Origin: Companilactobacillus nodensis DSM 19682 = JCM 14932 = NBRC 107160
GTDB taxonomy: Bacteria; Bacillota; Bacilli; Lactobacillales; Lactobacillaceae
Assembly (NCBI RefSeq): GCF_000615905.1
Contig: NZ_BAMN01000013.1
Coordinates: forward strand, 1 to 52,194
DNA length: 52,194 nt
Direction: 5' to 3'
The notes below the pieces were generated by a model. That model ran no database searches, was not told where the DNA came from, and saw only the letters and a program-made list of their open reading frames with translations. This document shows, in pieces, positions 17,355 through 25,497 of this stretch (its first letter is position 1; the number at the start of each line of letters is the position of its first letter). Made by a program: the position numbers and the translations under genes.

Positions 17355-17374
17355 TTATATCATATATGATATAA
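17355..17374. promoter_or_regulatory. Palindromic operator of the toxin-antitoxin module
   Basis: TTATATCATATATGATATAA, a perfect 20-bp palindrome ending 7 bp before the toxin start and overlapping its -10. This is the expected site for autorepression by the XRE antitoxin. Confidence 0.65.
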
Positions 17375-17479
17375 CCTCACTCCTTCAAAGACTTATTTCA
17401 AATTCTGTCTTATAGAAGAAAGTACGTAAATAAATTCAAATAGTTTTATATAAATATCTTAATAAAGAATTCATAGCAC

Positions 17480-17517
17480 AAAAGGAGCCTGACAAAATAA
17501 CTGCCAAGCTCCTTTTA
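17480..17517 (-). terminator. Terminator after the XRE regulator
   Basis: AAAAGGAGC and GCTCCTTTT form the stem on the minus strand. It follows the extended reading frame described for the XRE gene. Confidence 0.65.
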
Positions 17518-17605
17518 TTAGTTTATCTATGATTCCATCCATCTAAAAATCCAGCAACTAACTCATAAATATCCGGTATCATTAAAATCGTTATCCAAAT
17601 AATTG

Positions 17606-18025
17606 CTAAAGGAACCGTCCATTTAGAAATCTCCACTTGATACTCCAAACCAGGCCAATAAAAGAAGGAATAAGTGGTAACATAATCCAACTGGATACGG
17701 TATCTTCCGATAAATGAAATACCGTTGTCGACATGATATATGCCACAATACCTAACGCAATTCCGATAATAACAGCAAATGCTGCCTTGTTAATTTTTGG
17801 TCCTTTTTCCAATTCCTTCATAAGATTCTCGTCTCCCTTGATCAGTTCATCTAAAGAGATATCAAATAGTTCACTGATAGCAACAACATTGGCGAAGCTC
17901 GGTAATGAAGTTCCATTCTCCCATTTGGAAATAGATTGGCGTGAGATATGTAATTTATCTGCCAAAGCTTCTTGTGACATATTGTGTTCTTTTCGACGTT
18001 GTTGTAACTGTGTTCCTATTTGCAT
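17606..18025 (-). CDS. XRE-family regulator with C-terminal membrane helices, possibly frameshifted tail
   Basis: 139 residues as read. Residues 1-65 form a helix-turn-helix (MSQEALADKLHISRQSISKWENG). About residues 80-130 form two hydrophobic segments (AAFAVIIGIALGIVAYIM; IMLPLIPSFIGLVWSI). The frame ends abruptly after NGRFL. The neighbouring frame stays open to TAA at 17523-17525 and encodes a clearly hydrophobic continuation (ISKWTVPLAIIWITILMIP, then DIYELVAGFLDGWNHR). A one-base deletion near 17620-17650 is therefore likely, with an intact length near 167. Regulators of this layout respond to envelope or membrane signals, but the target is unknown. Confidence 0.75.
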   Translation of the reverse strand: MQIGTQLQQRRKEHNMSQEALADKLHISRQSISKWENGTSLPSFANVVAISELFDISLDELIKGDENLMKELEKGPKINKAAFAVIIGIALGIVAYIMSTTVFHLSEDTVSSWIMLPLIPSFIGLVWSIKWRFLNGRFL

Positions 18026-18111
18026 TTTTCTCTCCTCGATTCAATTTCAGGATAAAACTGGGATTGGATATTGCCTAGCACCTATTGGTTGCAGTGTGGT
18101 GTATTAAGGTT

Positions 18112-18129
18112 GCACCGTTATAACGGTGC
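18112..18129. repeat. Perfect 18-bp palindrome
   Basis: GCACCGTTATAACGGTGC, upstream of the XRE gene and downstream of the TcaA-like gene. It has no T-tract, so it is more likely an operator or a short hairpin than a terminator. Confidence 0.5.
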
Positions 18130-18140
18130 CGAAAATAACA

Positions 18141-18165
18141 AAAGCACCCAAGTGCTGGATGCTTT
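18141..18165 (-). terminator. Terminator of the envelope operon
   Basis: AAAGCATCC pairs with GGGTGCTTT (one G-U), followed on the minus strand by TGTTATTTT. Confidence 0.6.
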
Positions 18166-18170
18166 AGATT

Positions 18171-19313
18171 CTAATTATACTTATACCACGATGTATCATA
18201 CTTAGATGAATGCAATTCTGTACCATCAAAGCTGTACGACTCAGTAACTGAACCGCCACCGTTTTGATTATATCTGATTTGAACATGATCACCACTTCTA
18301 TTAACAATATCGTAAGTACCAGACTTATCTCCCAAGTCATAAGTACCATCTGAATAGAGCGATAAATCAGGATCTCCCGTATAATCACCAACTAACGAAT
18401 CACTCGAATTACTTGAATCATCTGTGTCGTTATCAGTTGATTCATCATGATCATCAGAATCATAAGGTTCATCACTATCTTCATCGGAATCAGTATCTGT
18501 ATCTTCCTTAACAGTCGTCTTCTTAATCTTCGTAACGTTCATAGTAACCTCACTGTCATCATCATCGATTGCAATCATCACTTGCTTAGACTTCTCCTGA
18601 TCAGACTTATTGCGACTCTTAACCGTAATGTCATATACACCTGGAGTCATTTCAGATAACTTATATTCATCGCCATCTGCTCTAGCGGCAACATCTTCAT
18701 CGTCCACGGTGAAAGTCGGATTATCAATATTAGTTTCAATCGATAACTCTTGATTACGAACTTGAACCTTATACTTCTTGAAGATGCCTAATTGCTTGCC
18801 AGTTTCTTTGACTACAAAATTACCATCCGAGTGACTACTGTTGATTTGATCTCTAACTTCTTGGATAGCTGAACTATCCTTGACGTAGAGTCTCTTCAGA
18901 GCACCAATCTTCTTAGCCGAAAGTGCATTACCATCCTCGTCAACTAACGCCATCTTCATTTCACCAGTTTTACCACTAGTTACTTCATCTTGAAGATTCT
19001 GGACCTGACGATTCTCACCATAGTACCAGTTACCAAACAAATAACCGCCTAGTAGAATAACGGCGATTCCAATAATCCACCATACTGTACTATTTTTCTT
19101 CTTTGGTGCTGGATTACTGGTATTCTCTGGTTGAGGTTGAGATACATTTTTATTCTCAACTGGTTTTTGAACGGTTTGGACTGGTGCTTTCTTTTCCTCT
19201 GTCACTTCATCTTCCGCAACAAACTTCTTGATGTTAAATCCACAATTGGGGCAAAATTCATCGGTTGGTTCAATTTTGTGACCACAATTAGGACAATAAT
19301 CTAATTTCCCCAT
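18171..19313 (-). CDS. Zinc-ribbon membrane protein, TcaA-like
   Basis: 380 residues. A zinc ribbon at the extreme N-terminus (CPNCGHKIEPTDEFCPNCG) is followed by a Lys/Pro/Gln linker. One membrane segment follows (about residues 78-98, VWWIIGIAVILLGGYLFGNW) and then an extracellular part with beta-rich repeats of the TcaA type. A highly acidic Asp/Ser stretch (about residues 270-310) precedes a small C-terminal beta domain (LYSDGTYDLGDKSGTYDIV). TcaA relatives affect glycopeptide susceptibility and envelope stress; here the role is inferred. It is the last gene of a three-gene operon. AGGGGG precedes the ATG. Confidence 0.8.
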   Translation of the reverse strand: MGKLDYCPNCGHKIEPTDEFCPNCGFNIKKFVAEDEVTEEKKAPVQTVQKPVENKNVSQPQPENTSNPAPKKKNSTVWWIIGIAVILLGGYLFGNWYYGENRQVQNLQDEVTSGKTGEMKMALVDEDGNALSAKKIGALKRLYVKDSSAIQEVRDQINSSHSDGNFVVKETGKQLGIFKKYKVQVRNQELSIETNIDNPTFTVDDEDVAARADGDEYKLSEMTPGVYDITVKSRNKSDQEKSKQVMIAIDDDDSEVTMNVTKIKKTTVKEDTDTDSDEDSDEPYDSDDHDESTDNDTDDSSNSSDSLVGDYTGDPDLSLYSDGTYDLGDKSGTYDIVNRSGDHVQIRYNQNGGGSVTESYSFDGTELHSSKYDTSWYKYN

Positions 19314-19322
19314 AATATCCCC

Positions 19323-20132
19323 CTATTTAACTTCTTGATTCTTTACAGTTTCATACAATAACTTAGCAATCTTATCGTGACCCAATTGGTTTGGGTGGAA
19401 ATTATCCTTTTGGATATTATAGACCTTACTGTAACCCAAATCATTCTCCGTAACACTAGGATTATTTCTCCAAATCATCGACAGATCAACTACCGGCACA
19501 CCATACTTATTCCCGATTCGTTTGATTTCTCGATCATAGACCGCATCATTGGAAATATATTTACCATCACTAGGCGACCAAGTCGTCATCAATAGTATTT
19601 TGGCGTTTGTTTGAGACTTAACTTGTCTGACCACACTGTCCATATTAGTAACGAAATCACCGAGATTCTTAGCATCGACCCCATACGCTGAATCGTTAGT
19701 CCCGAACTCGATCGTTACGATATCAGGATTTGCCGTAATTAGATTCTGAACGTTTGGTAATCCAAAATTAGTAACAGTCTTACCAACAGATGAATTGTTA
19801 TCCTCGGTTACTTTTTTTCCTGTACCTTTGCGTAGATCATTCGCAAACAAACTAGTGAATCTGGTTTGTTCAGTATTCGAAAATAATCCGACTGACAGAG
19901 AATCTCCTAATGCATAATACGTTAATGACTTTTGGTTAGAATTTTTCAGCTCTGACAAAATTGTCTTACTGGCATTTTTCTTAACAGAAGGTTTTTTATT
20001 ATTACTTTTACTCTGCTTCTTCTCTATTTTTGTATCTGTATTGTTTGAGTTATTCTTTTGTTGCGTGCAAGCTGCGGCCGACATCGCTAAGAGAATCATC
20101 AAGACGGAAAGAAGTACTTTTTTCTTCCACAT
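19323..20132 (-). CDS. SGNH/GDSL-family lipoprotein hydrolase
   Basis: 269 residues with a lipoprotein signal peptide (hydrophobic stretch ending LAMSAAAC, Cys22 lipidated). A Lys/Asn-rich linker and then an SGNH hydrolase domain follow. Block I is YALGDSLSVGL with the nucleophile Ser, block III is IEFGTNDS, and block V is DNFHPNQLGHDKIA with the catalytic Asp/His. It probably acts as an extracytoplasmic esterase on lipid or cell wall acyl groups. Its ATG overlaps the upstream stop as TAATG, so the genes are translationally coupled. Confidence 0.9.
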   Translation of the reverse strand: MWKKKVLLSVLMILLAMSAAACTQQKNNSNNTDTKIEKKQSKSNNKKPSVKKNASKTILSELKNSNQKSLTYYALGDSLSVGLFSNTEQTRFTSLFANDLRKGTGKKVTEDNNSSVGKTVTNFGLPNVQNLITANPDIVTIEFGTNDSAYGVDAKNLGDFVTNMDSVVRQVKSQTNAKILLMTTWSPSDGKYISNDAVYDREIKRIGNKYGVPVVDLSMIWRNNPSVTENDLGYSKVYNIQKDNFHPNQLGHDKIAKLLYETVKNQEVK

Positions 20133-20986
20133 TATATTAGTCCTTGGACTACACTAGTGCCGATACTTGAATAATTAGCCGCAACAGAGCTGTAGACACC
20201 TTTCAAAACAATGAATAGAACAATACCAACAATAATTTGCGCTAATGCCGCTACATATATTTTATCCATCTTAGATTTACCGTCTGAAATCAAAATAGAT
20301 CCAATAAAAGCAATTGACCAGATTAATGTTAATACTGATAATGCAAAAATAAATATATAAATGAAACCATAATGATTCTCAATTGCCGAAAGGTCCGTTG
20401 GCAACGTCACCCATAGAAGAATGATACTTATAATATCAACGATCAACATGGCATTACTATAGCTGCCTAATTGATTCAAATACCCAGATAAACTTATATT
20501 GTCGCCTACCAAATATTTTCTTGAGGAAAAACCTACTAGTGCAAAAATAGCGTTATAAATTAGAACTATCAATAATAATCTGATATACAACGAAAATCCT
20601 GTTGGAATCGCCGAAACTGAACTGGAACTTCGACCAAATGTATTGATCAATTCATTCGCAGCCTCAACGAAGGTAACTAAGATCTTATTCCCCAAAATAT
20701 GAAAGATATATGCTACCAACGCCGAATTCAATAGTAAAGTTACTAATCCAAAATACTTATTGTCGTTGACTACCATTGATGGGCCCTTCAAAGACTTAGT
20801 AAACCACTGAAAATAGTTCCGTGAATGTTTCTTTAAAACTTGGATTCGTTCACTTGCTTGTTGTGAAGCTTGAGTGGCGTTATTTGTAGTTGTAGCGGAC
20901 GCATCCCCAGATAATTGCGTACCACATTTCGTACAAAACTTAACCCCTGCCTTGTTCTCTGCCCCACAGTTTGGACATTTAATCAT
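20132..20986 (-). CDS. Zinc-ribbon protein with a Yip1-like multi-pass membrane domain
   Basis: 284 residues. An N-terminal zinc ribbon (CPNCGAENKAGVKFCTKCG, residues 4-22) is joined by an Ala/Thr/Gln linker to a membrane domain with about five or six helices starting near residue 80. The function is unknown; such proteins often lie with envelope-stress genes. It is the first gene of the operon with the GDSL lipoprotein and the TcaA-like protein. TAGGAGG precedes the ATG. Confidence 0.8.
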   Translation of the reverse strand: MIKCPNCGAENKAGVKFCTKCGTQLSGDASATTTNNATQASQQASERIQVLKKHSRNYFQWFTKSLKGPSMVVNDNKYFGLVTLLLNSALVAYIFHILGNKILVTFVEAANELINTFGRSSSSVSAIPTGFSLYIRLLLIVLIYNAIFALVGFSSRKYLVGDNISLSGYLNQLGSYSNAMLIVDIISIILLWVTLPTDLSAIENHYGFIYIFIFALSVLTLIWSIAFIGSILISDGKSKMDKIYVAALAQIIVGIVLFIVLKGVYSSVAANYSSIGTSVVQGLI

Positions 20987-21100
20987 AAAATCCCCTCCTA
21001 TAACTATGTTTTTAGTATAACAAACATTAAGTTATATCTATGATTTATAGAAGATAATTGCCACATTTATGGCAACGGTGCATTGAGAAAGGTAAATATG

Positions 21101-21138
21101 AAAAAAATGCATTTCAAATTAATGAAATGCATTTTTAT
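21101..21138 (-). terminator. Terminator of the histidine-phosphatase gene
   Basis: AAAAATGCATTTC and GAAATGCATTTTT pair perfectly. Seven A (T on the minus strand) follow. The stem reaches the stop codon. Confidence 0.85.
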
Positions 21139-21785
21139 TTTGGTAATATATTAAATTTTTCAAGTTTGAAATCGTCATTAGTTAAATCAGTTACGGTAAT
21201 ACTGCCATTATCTGGGAAGGCTCCACTATCATCGAACTTTTCACCAAAGTACTTCAGAATTAGTGTTTCCAAAAAAGCTCCATGTGAAACGACTAAAATA
21301 GTAGAATCAATCTTATTTTCATTAAGTAACTGTTGAATGACTGCCTCAATCCGAACAGATAGATCTTCAACATTCTCTGCCATTCCAGTGGGATCAGATT
21401 TTTTCAAAAAGCCCTTAGCACTTATTGACGTAAATGGATCATCAGTTTTACTTTTAGTCACTTTGCCATATTTATTTACAACATACTTCAAGACATCTGA
21501 ACCCTTATCGCCTTCGAATGCCCCAAAACACATTTCGCGCAAATTCTTCGTCAAATGGATCTCAGTATTACTAACCAAGTTCTCATTCTTAATAATATTC
21601 GCCGTATCAACTGCACGTTTTAAGTCAGAACTATAAATAGAATCGAAATGAGTATTCTTCAAGAATTCTCCGGTTTTTTCCAGCACTGACACACCTTCGT
21701 CAGTTAATGGCGTATCCGACCATCCCTGCATTTTACCCATCATGTTAAACATAGTTAAACCGTGTCTCACAAAGTATACTTTCAC
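21135..21785 (-). CDS. Histidine phosphatase family protein (phosphoglycerate mutase-like)
   Basis: 216 residues of the branch with the RHG motif near the N-terminus (YFVRHGLTMFNMMGKMQGWSDTPLT). The second active-site His is in ILVVSHGAFLETLI and the conserved Glu in REMCFGAFEGDKG. The long insertion between helices and KSDPTGMAENVEDL are shared with the two paralogues at 31752-33106. The substrate is unknown; it is probably a cytoplasmic sugar- or nucleotide-phosphate phosphatase rather than glycolytic mutase. Confidence 0.88.
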   Translation of the reverse strand: MKVYFVRHGLTMFNMMGKMQGWSDTPLTDEGVSVLEKTGEFLKNTHFDSIYSSDLKRAVDTANIIKNENLVSNTEIHLTKNLREMCFGAFEGDKGSDVLKYVVNKYGKVTKSKTDDPFTSISAKGFLKKSDPTGMAENVEDLSVRIEAVIQQLLNENKIDSTILVVSHGAFLETLILKYFGEKFDDSGAFPDNGSITVTDLTNDDFKLEKFNILPK

Positions 21786-21851
21786 ATTTTACCTCCGTAA
21801 TTAGAACACATTACTTCTATTATATTCCATATAGATAACCAATCGGAACAT

Positions 21852-21887
21852 AAAAAAAGTATTGATGCTTTCCGCCATCAATACTTT
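21852..21887 (-). terminator. Terminator of the rbsD-like operon
   Basis: AAAGTATTGATG and CATCAATACTTT form a 12-bp stem followed on the minus strand by a T7 run. Confidence 0.85.
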
Positions 21888-21908
21888 AATGTTAGGTATT
21901 AAAACATA

Positions 21909-23222
21909 TTACGATTTTTTAGGTGTATTTTTTTTATCATACTTATGCTCGCCTAAGAAGTATAAGAATACAATTGCCATTTCAATGGTTGGTAACAAGA
22001 ATGAAAATTGCATGTTAGTGAAATCTGATAGTAATCCTTGGAACATTGGTAATATGGCACCACCAACAATTGCCATTACGATAAATGCACTAGCAGTTTC
22101 AGTATGACGTTTATCATCAACAATTTCCAAAGTTCTAGCAAAAATTGTAGGCCAACATGGACCAAATACCAAACTTACCCCAACTGCTGCATAAATTGCA
22201 GTGATATTAGGTATGAATGTAATGTATAGAATCATTAACGTACCAATAAATGAATATATGGTAAGAACTGTAGTTTCTGAATATCGTGATAATAAATAAC
22301 TAGCTAAAAAGCGTCCAATGAAGAAACAAATATAACTGTAAAGCATAAAGTTTGCTACAAATCGTTCATTGAAATTGGGAAACATATCCAATGCTAAACG
22401 CATTGTAAATGACCAGACACCGGTTTGAACTCCCATGTACAAAAACTGTGCTCCAACACCCTTCCAATAACGTTTGCGATGAAGAAGATATTGAATCGTT
22501 TCTCCAAAAGTAGCTGTTTTTTCATTTTCTTTGATCTTAGGTTTACCAGAAGGAAATTTAGTTATTGCAAACAGAACAATCATAACAATAAGAACAATTA
22601 ATACATACTTATAAGGTGCCAACGTTCTAGACAAAGCTTGTTGTCCATATTGTTCGGCAGCTTGTTTACTCATATGTGCCATTTCTTCTTTTAAATTTCC
22701 ATCGGTAAAAATTAAATACTTACCAAGTAAAATACCAATAATATCACCAACGGCATTCATTGTTTGACTAATATTCAATCTAACAGTGGCTGATTCTCTT
22801 GGTCCTAACAATGAACTATAGGCATTAGCAGATGTTTCCAAGAAACTTAAGCCTATTGCTTCAACAAATATAGCAAATAAAAATATTTGATAAGTGACTA
22901 ACCGTGATGCGGGGAAAAACAGGAAACATCCCAGGGAGAATGCTGCTAATCCAGCAATAATACCAAGTTTATAACTATTCTTTTTAATGAAAATTGAAGC
23001 TGGAATTGCAATTATGAAATACCCTCCATAAAAGGCACTCTGTACAAAAGCTGTAGCAAAATCACTAAGAGAAAACACGGCTTTAAACTGTGTAATAAGA
23101 ACATCATTTAAACTGGCAGCAACTGCCCAAAGAGCAAATAGTATTGTAACTAAGATAAATTGAATAATTGGGGTCTTATCCAAATATCCATCAGGTTGCT
23201 CTACCCACTTTGCTTTATTCAT
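21909..23222 (-). CDS. FucP-like MFS sugar:H+ symporter
   Basis: 437 residues with 12 membrane segments, of the fucose/glucose-galactose permease branch (LNDVLITQFKAVFSLSDFATAFVQSAFYGGYF, LSFLETSANAYSSLLG). It is a full-length paralogue of the deoxyribose permease at 29584, including the start DGYLDKTPIIQFIL. As last gene of the rbsD-isomerase-kinase operon it probably imports the free sugar, and the kinase then traps it. TAGGAGG precedes the ATG. The sugar is not fixed by sequence; a pentose or 6-deoxy sugar fits the mutarotase partner. Confidence 0.88.
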   Translation of the reverse strand: MNKAKWVEQPDGYLDKTPIIQFILVTILFALWAVAASLNDVLITQFKAVFSLSDFATAFVQSAFYGGYFIIAIPASIFIKKNSYKLGIIAGLAAFSLGCFLFFPASRLVTYQIFLFAIFVEAIGLSFLETSANAYSSLLGPRESATVRLNISQTMNAVGDIIGILLGKYLIFTDGNLKEEMAHMSKQAAEQYGQQALSRTLAPYKYVLIVLIVMIVLFAITKFPSGKPKIKENEKTATFGETIQYLLHRKRYWKGVGAQFLYMGVQTGVWSFTMRLALDMFPNFNERFVANFMLYSYICFFIGRFLASYLLSRYSETTVLTIYSFIGTLMILYITFIPNITAIYAAVGVSLVFGPCWPTIFARTLEIVDDKRHTETASAFIVMAIVGGAILPMFQGLLSDFTNMQFSFLLPTIEMAIVFLYFLGEHKYDKKNTPKKS

Positions 23223-23233
23223 CTTAATGCCTC

Positions 23234-24166
23234 CTATTCGCTAATTTTTTCTTCAGAGGATAAGAAATCATCAACTTCTTTTTTAGATGGCAACGACGGT
23301 TGAGCCCCCATCTTAGTAACTGCAATAGCAGAAACCGCGGATGCATATGATAATGAACTCTTAACGTCCTTATCATTTGCAAGCCCATATGCAAATGCTC
23401 CAATAAATGAATCTCCCGCTGCAGTGGTATCAACCGCAGAAACTTTGTATGACGAGATATCAAATTCATCTTTTTCATTCTTGAAATAACTGCCCTTATC
23501 ACCAAGTGTAATCAAAACATTTTGATAGCCTTGATCCAATAATGCTTGAGCAGCATCTTTAATACCTGATTTATTACTTGTATCTATTCCAGTAAGAAGT
23601 TCCGCTTCATGTTCATTCGGGGTCATATATGAAACCATAGAAGCATATTTCAAATCTAGTTTTGCAGCCGGAGCTGGATTCAAAATAACTATCTTATTGT
23701 ACTTATTTCCCAGTTCAATGGCTTTGTATACCGTTTCCAACGGAATTTCTAGTTGAAGAACAATGATATCTGAACTTTGAATGACATCATCCATATTTTC
23801 CAAATCTGATGGTTTTAATTCCATATTAGCCCCAGGTATTACAACTATTCTATTTTTTCCTGAAGCATCTAATTGTGGGTTTCCAATACCAGACTTTGCC
23901 TTATCAGTAAATAAAACGTGCTCATGCTGAACATTATTTTTATTAAGAGAATCAATTTGATCATCGCCAAAGGAATCCTTACCCAGCTCACCAATCATTT
24001 CGACATTTGCACCCAATCGTGCTGCTGCAACAGCCTGATTAGCACCTTTTCCACCCGTAAATTGATTAAAAGATTGACCAATTATTGTTTCTCCTTCTTT
24101 ACAAAATCGTTCAGATTGAACAACCAAATCAGTCATAAAGCTACCAATAACTAATATTTTCTTCAT
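23234..24166 (-). CDS. PfkB-family sugar kinase (ribokinase-like)
   Basis: 310 residues. Signature 1 is GGKGANQAVAAARLG (about residues 38-52). The C-terminal catalytic signature is VDTTAAGDSFIGAF, with Asp as base; the anion hole reads AAGD rather than the commoner GAGD. NPAPA and TPNEHEAELLTG motifs are as in ribokinases. It overlaps the isomerase gene by 4 nt (ATGA), so their products are probably made in equal amounts. Genomic partners suggest phosphorylation of an aldopentose at C5, perhaps D-arabinose. Confidence 0.88.
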   Translation of the reverse strand: MKKILVIGSFMTDLVVQSERFCKEGETIIGQSFNQFTGGKGANQAVAAARLGANVEMIGELGKDSFGDDQIDSLNKNNVQHEHVLFTDKAKSGIGNPQLDASGKNRIVVIPGANMELKPSDLENMDDVIQSSDIIVLQLEIPLETVYKAIELGNKYNKIVILNPAPAAKLDLKYASMVSYMTPNEHEAELLTGIDTSNKSGIKDAAQALLDQGYQNVLITLGDKGSYFKNEKDEFDISSYKVSAVDTTAAGDSFIGAFAYGLANDKDVKSSLSYASAVSAIAVTKMGAQPSLPSKKEVDDFLSSEEKISE

Positions 24167-24786
24167 TGTCCTTCGCCCTCCATAGCTCCTTCATCCAAAA
24201 GTCGTTTGCCTAGAGCACCACCTGGATGAAACATACCAAAATCTCTTTCAGAAAAGCCTTTTAATTCTGATACTGTTATTGCTAAAGAATCTCCAGCAAC
24301 TAAAACAGCCGTCGAACTTTTTGTAGGAGCCAAATTAAATTTATCAGCTTCGCCATCAACATGAACCTCAAACAAGTAATCCGACTTCTTAGCTAAAGTT
24401 GAATGTCTATTACCTGTTAAAGCTACAATTTTCGCACCAATTCTGTGAATAGGTACTATCGGTGCCAAAGATTCCTTAGTTTCACCGGAATTAGAAATAT
24501 CTATCACTAAATCATCCTTAGTAATCATTCCCAAATCCCCGTGCATGGATTCAGTAGCATGTACAAAAAACGATGGTGTCCCTGTACTTGCAAAGGTAGC
24601 AGCAAGTTTTTCGCCGATGTGACCTGATTTACCAACACCAGTAAAAATCAAACGACCTTTTAAATTAACAATTAGATCAATTATTTTGGAATAGTCATTT
24701 GAATTGTCATCTACTCTTTTCAAAACATCTTCAACGGCCGTTAACTCATCATTCATTACTCGTTTAAATATAGATAATTTTTCCAT
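24163..24786 (-). CDS. SIS-domain sugar-phosphate isomerase, KpsF/KdsD (arabinose-5-phosphate isomerase) type
   Basis: 207 residues consisting of the SIS domain only, without the CBS pair of KdsD. KdsD hallmarks are present: FTGVGKSGHIGEKLAATFASTGTPSFF, HATESMHGDLGM, NLAPTKSSTAVLVAGDSL and HPGGALGKRLL. The Lys, both Glu and the C-terminal His that serve KdsD catalysis appear conserved. The known reaction is D-arabinose 5-P to D-ribulose 5-P. In LPS producers it starts Kdo synthesis; here it sits in a sugar uptake operon, so a catabolic role is likely. A close paralogue lies at 39212. Confidence 0.85.
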   Translation of the reverse strand: MEKLSIFKRVMNDELTAVEDVLKRVDDNSNDYSKIIDLIVNLKGRLIFTGVGKSGHIGEKLAATFASTGTPSFFVHATESMHGDLGMITKDDLVIDISNSGETKESLAPIVPIHRIGAKIVALTGNRHSTLAKKSDYLFEVHVDGEADKFNLAPTKSSTAVLVAGDSLAITVSELKGFSERDFGMFHPGGALGKRLLDEGAMEGEGQ

Positions 24787-24807
24787 TTTTACCCTTTCAA
24801 AGACAGA

Positions 24808-25221
24808 CTATCTAACACCAACAGTAAGTAGAATATTTGCAAATACTCTTGTTTCACCAGTATTAATTCCTAATTTAAGATTAGTAGACTTTTTACATGC
24901 ATCGTAAAATTCTTGACGTCCTAATTTTGATAATTCTTTCATATCTAAAATTTCTTTAAAATCATCGTAAATGGCTGGTTGTTCACCTTCACCTGGAGTC
25001 ATAACTTCAGCTTTTTCAAAATTGATTTGTGTATTTAACGTTTCAAGGACATCTGTTACTGTAGGTAGATCTGGTTTCAAAGCTAAATAAATTTTTTCGG
25101 TAGATTCATTAACATCTGAGTCCAATGGATAATTACCATCAGTGATTAAAATCTTGTCTCCGTGACCACAGTTGGCAATGGCACGTAAAATAGCTGGATG
25201 TAATAATTTTGATGTAAGCAT
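24808..25221 (-). CDS. RbsD/FucU-family sugar mutarotase
   Basis: 137 residues. The family signature is HPAILRAIANCGHGDKILITDGNYPLD near the N-terminus, with the catalytic His and Asp. A C-terminal GETRVFANILLTVGVR matches the FucU/RbsD end. The enzyme speeds up interconversion of ring forms of an imported sugar so the kinase can use it. It is first in its operon, behind a promoter with a LacI-type palindrome in the leader. AAGGAG precedes the ATG. Confidence 0.9.
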   Translation of the reverse strand: MLTSKLLHPAILRAIANCGHGDKILITDGNYPLDSDVNESTEKIYLALKPDLPTVTDVLETLNTQINFEKAEVMTPGEGEQPAIYDDFKEILDMKELSKLGRQEFYDACKKSTNLKLGINTGETRVFANILLTVGVR

Positions 25222-25244
25222 ATTGAAAATCTCCTTAATTTTTT

Positions 25245-25262
25245 ATAGAAAACGTTTTCTAT
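25245..25262. promoter_or_regulatory. LacI-type operator in the rbsD-like leader
   Basis: ATAGAAAACGTTTTCTAT, a perfect 18-bp palindrome with the central CG step typical of LacI-family sites. It lies between the -10 and the start codon. Confidence 0.7.
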
Positions 25263-25272
25263 TACGAAACTA

Positions 25273-25301
25273 ACTATATAACGATAAGTAAGCGCTGTCA
25301 A
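25273..25301 (-). promoter_or_regulatory. Promoter of the rbsD-like operon with cre-like site
   Basis: TTGACA (25296-25301), 17-bp spacer, TATAGT (25273-25278). TGACAGCGCTTACT overlaps the -35 and matches the cre consensus at 12 of 14 positions. Confidence 0.65.
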
Positions 25302-25395
25302 CAATATTTTTATAAAATATAGTGGATAAATACTAACTATTTCAAAATTAATATGTTTGATCTGTAATTTTTCTCAATTGGCAGTCAAATTTAAC

Positions 25396-25411
25396 AGATA
25401 ACGTTTTCTAT
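25396..25411. promoter_or_regulatory. Second LacI-type operator
   Basis: AGATAACGTTTTCTAT shares the right half and centre of the palindrome at 25245-25262. It lies about 100 bp before the lacI-type gene, which suggests autoregulation or looping. Confidence 0.5.
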
Positions 25412-25497
25412 AAACGATAAAAAATTGGCTAGGTTTTATATTTTCATTTGTGATAACATTTTATATAACTATAACGTTTATATAAAAAGGAATAACC

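Noticed and set aside
21058-21336. Plus-strand ORF upstream of and opposite the histidine phosphatase
   Set aside because: It reads through a terminator hairpin and then antisense to a conserved gene.
23224-23505. 93-codon minus-strand ORF inside the kinase gene
   Set aside because: Overlaps the kinase in another frame and has His/Leu-rich composition typical of shadow frames.
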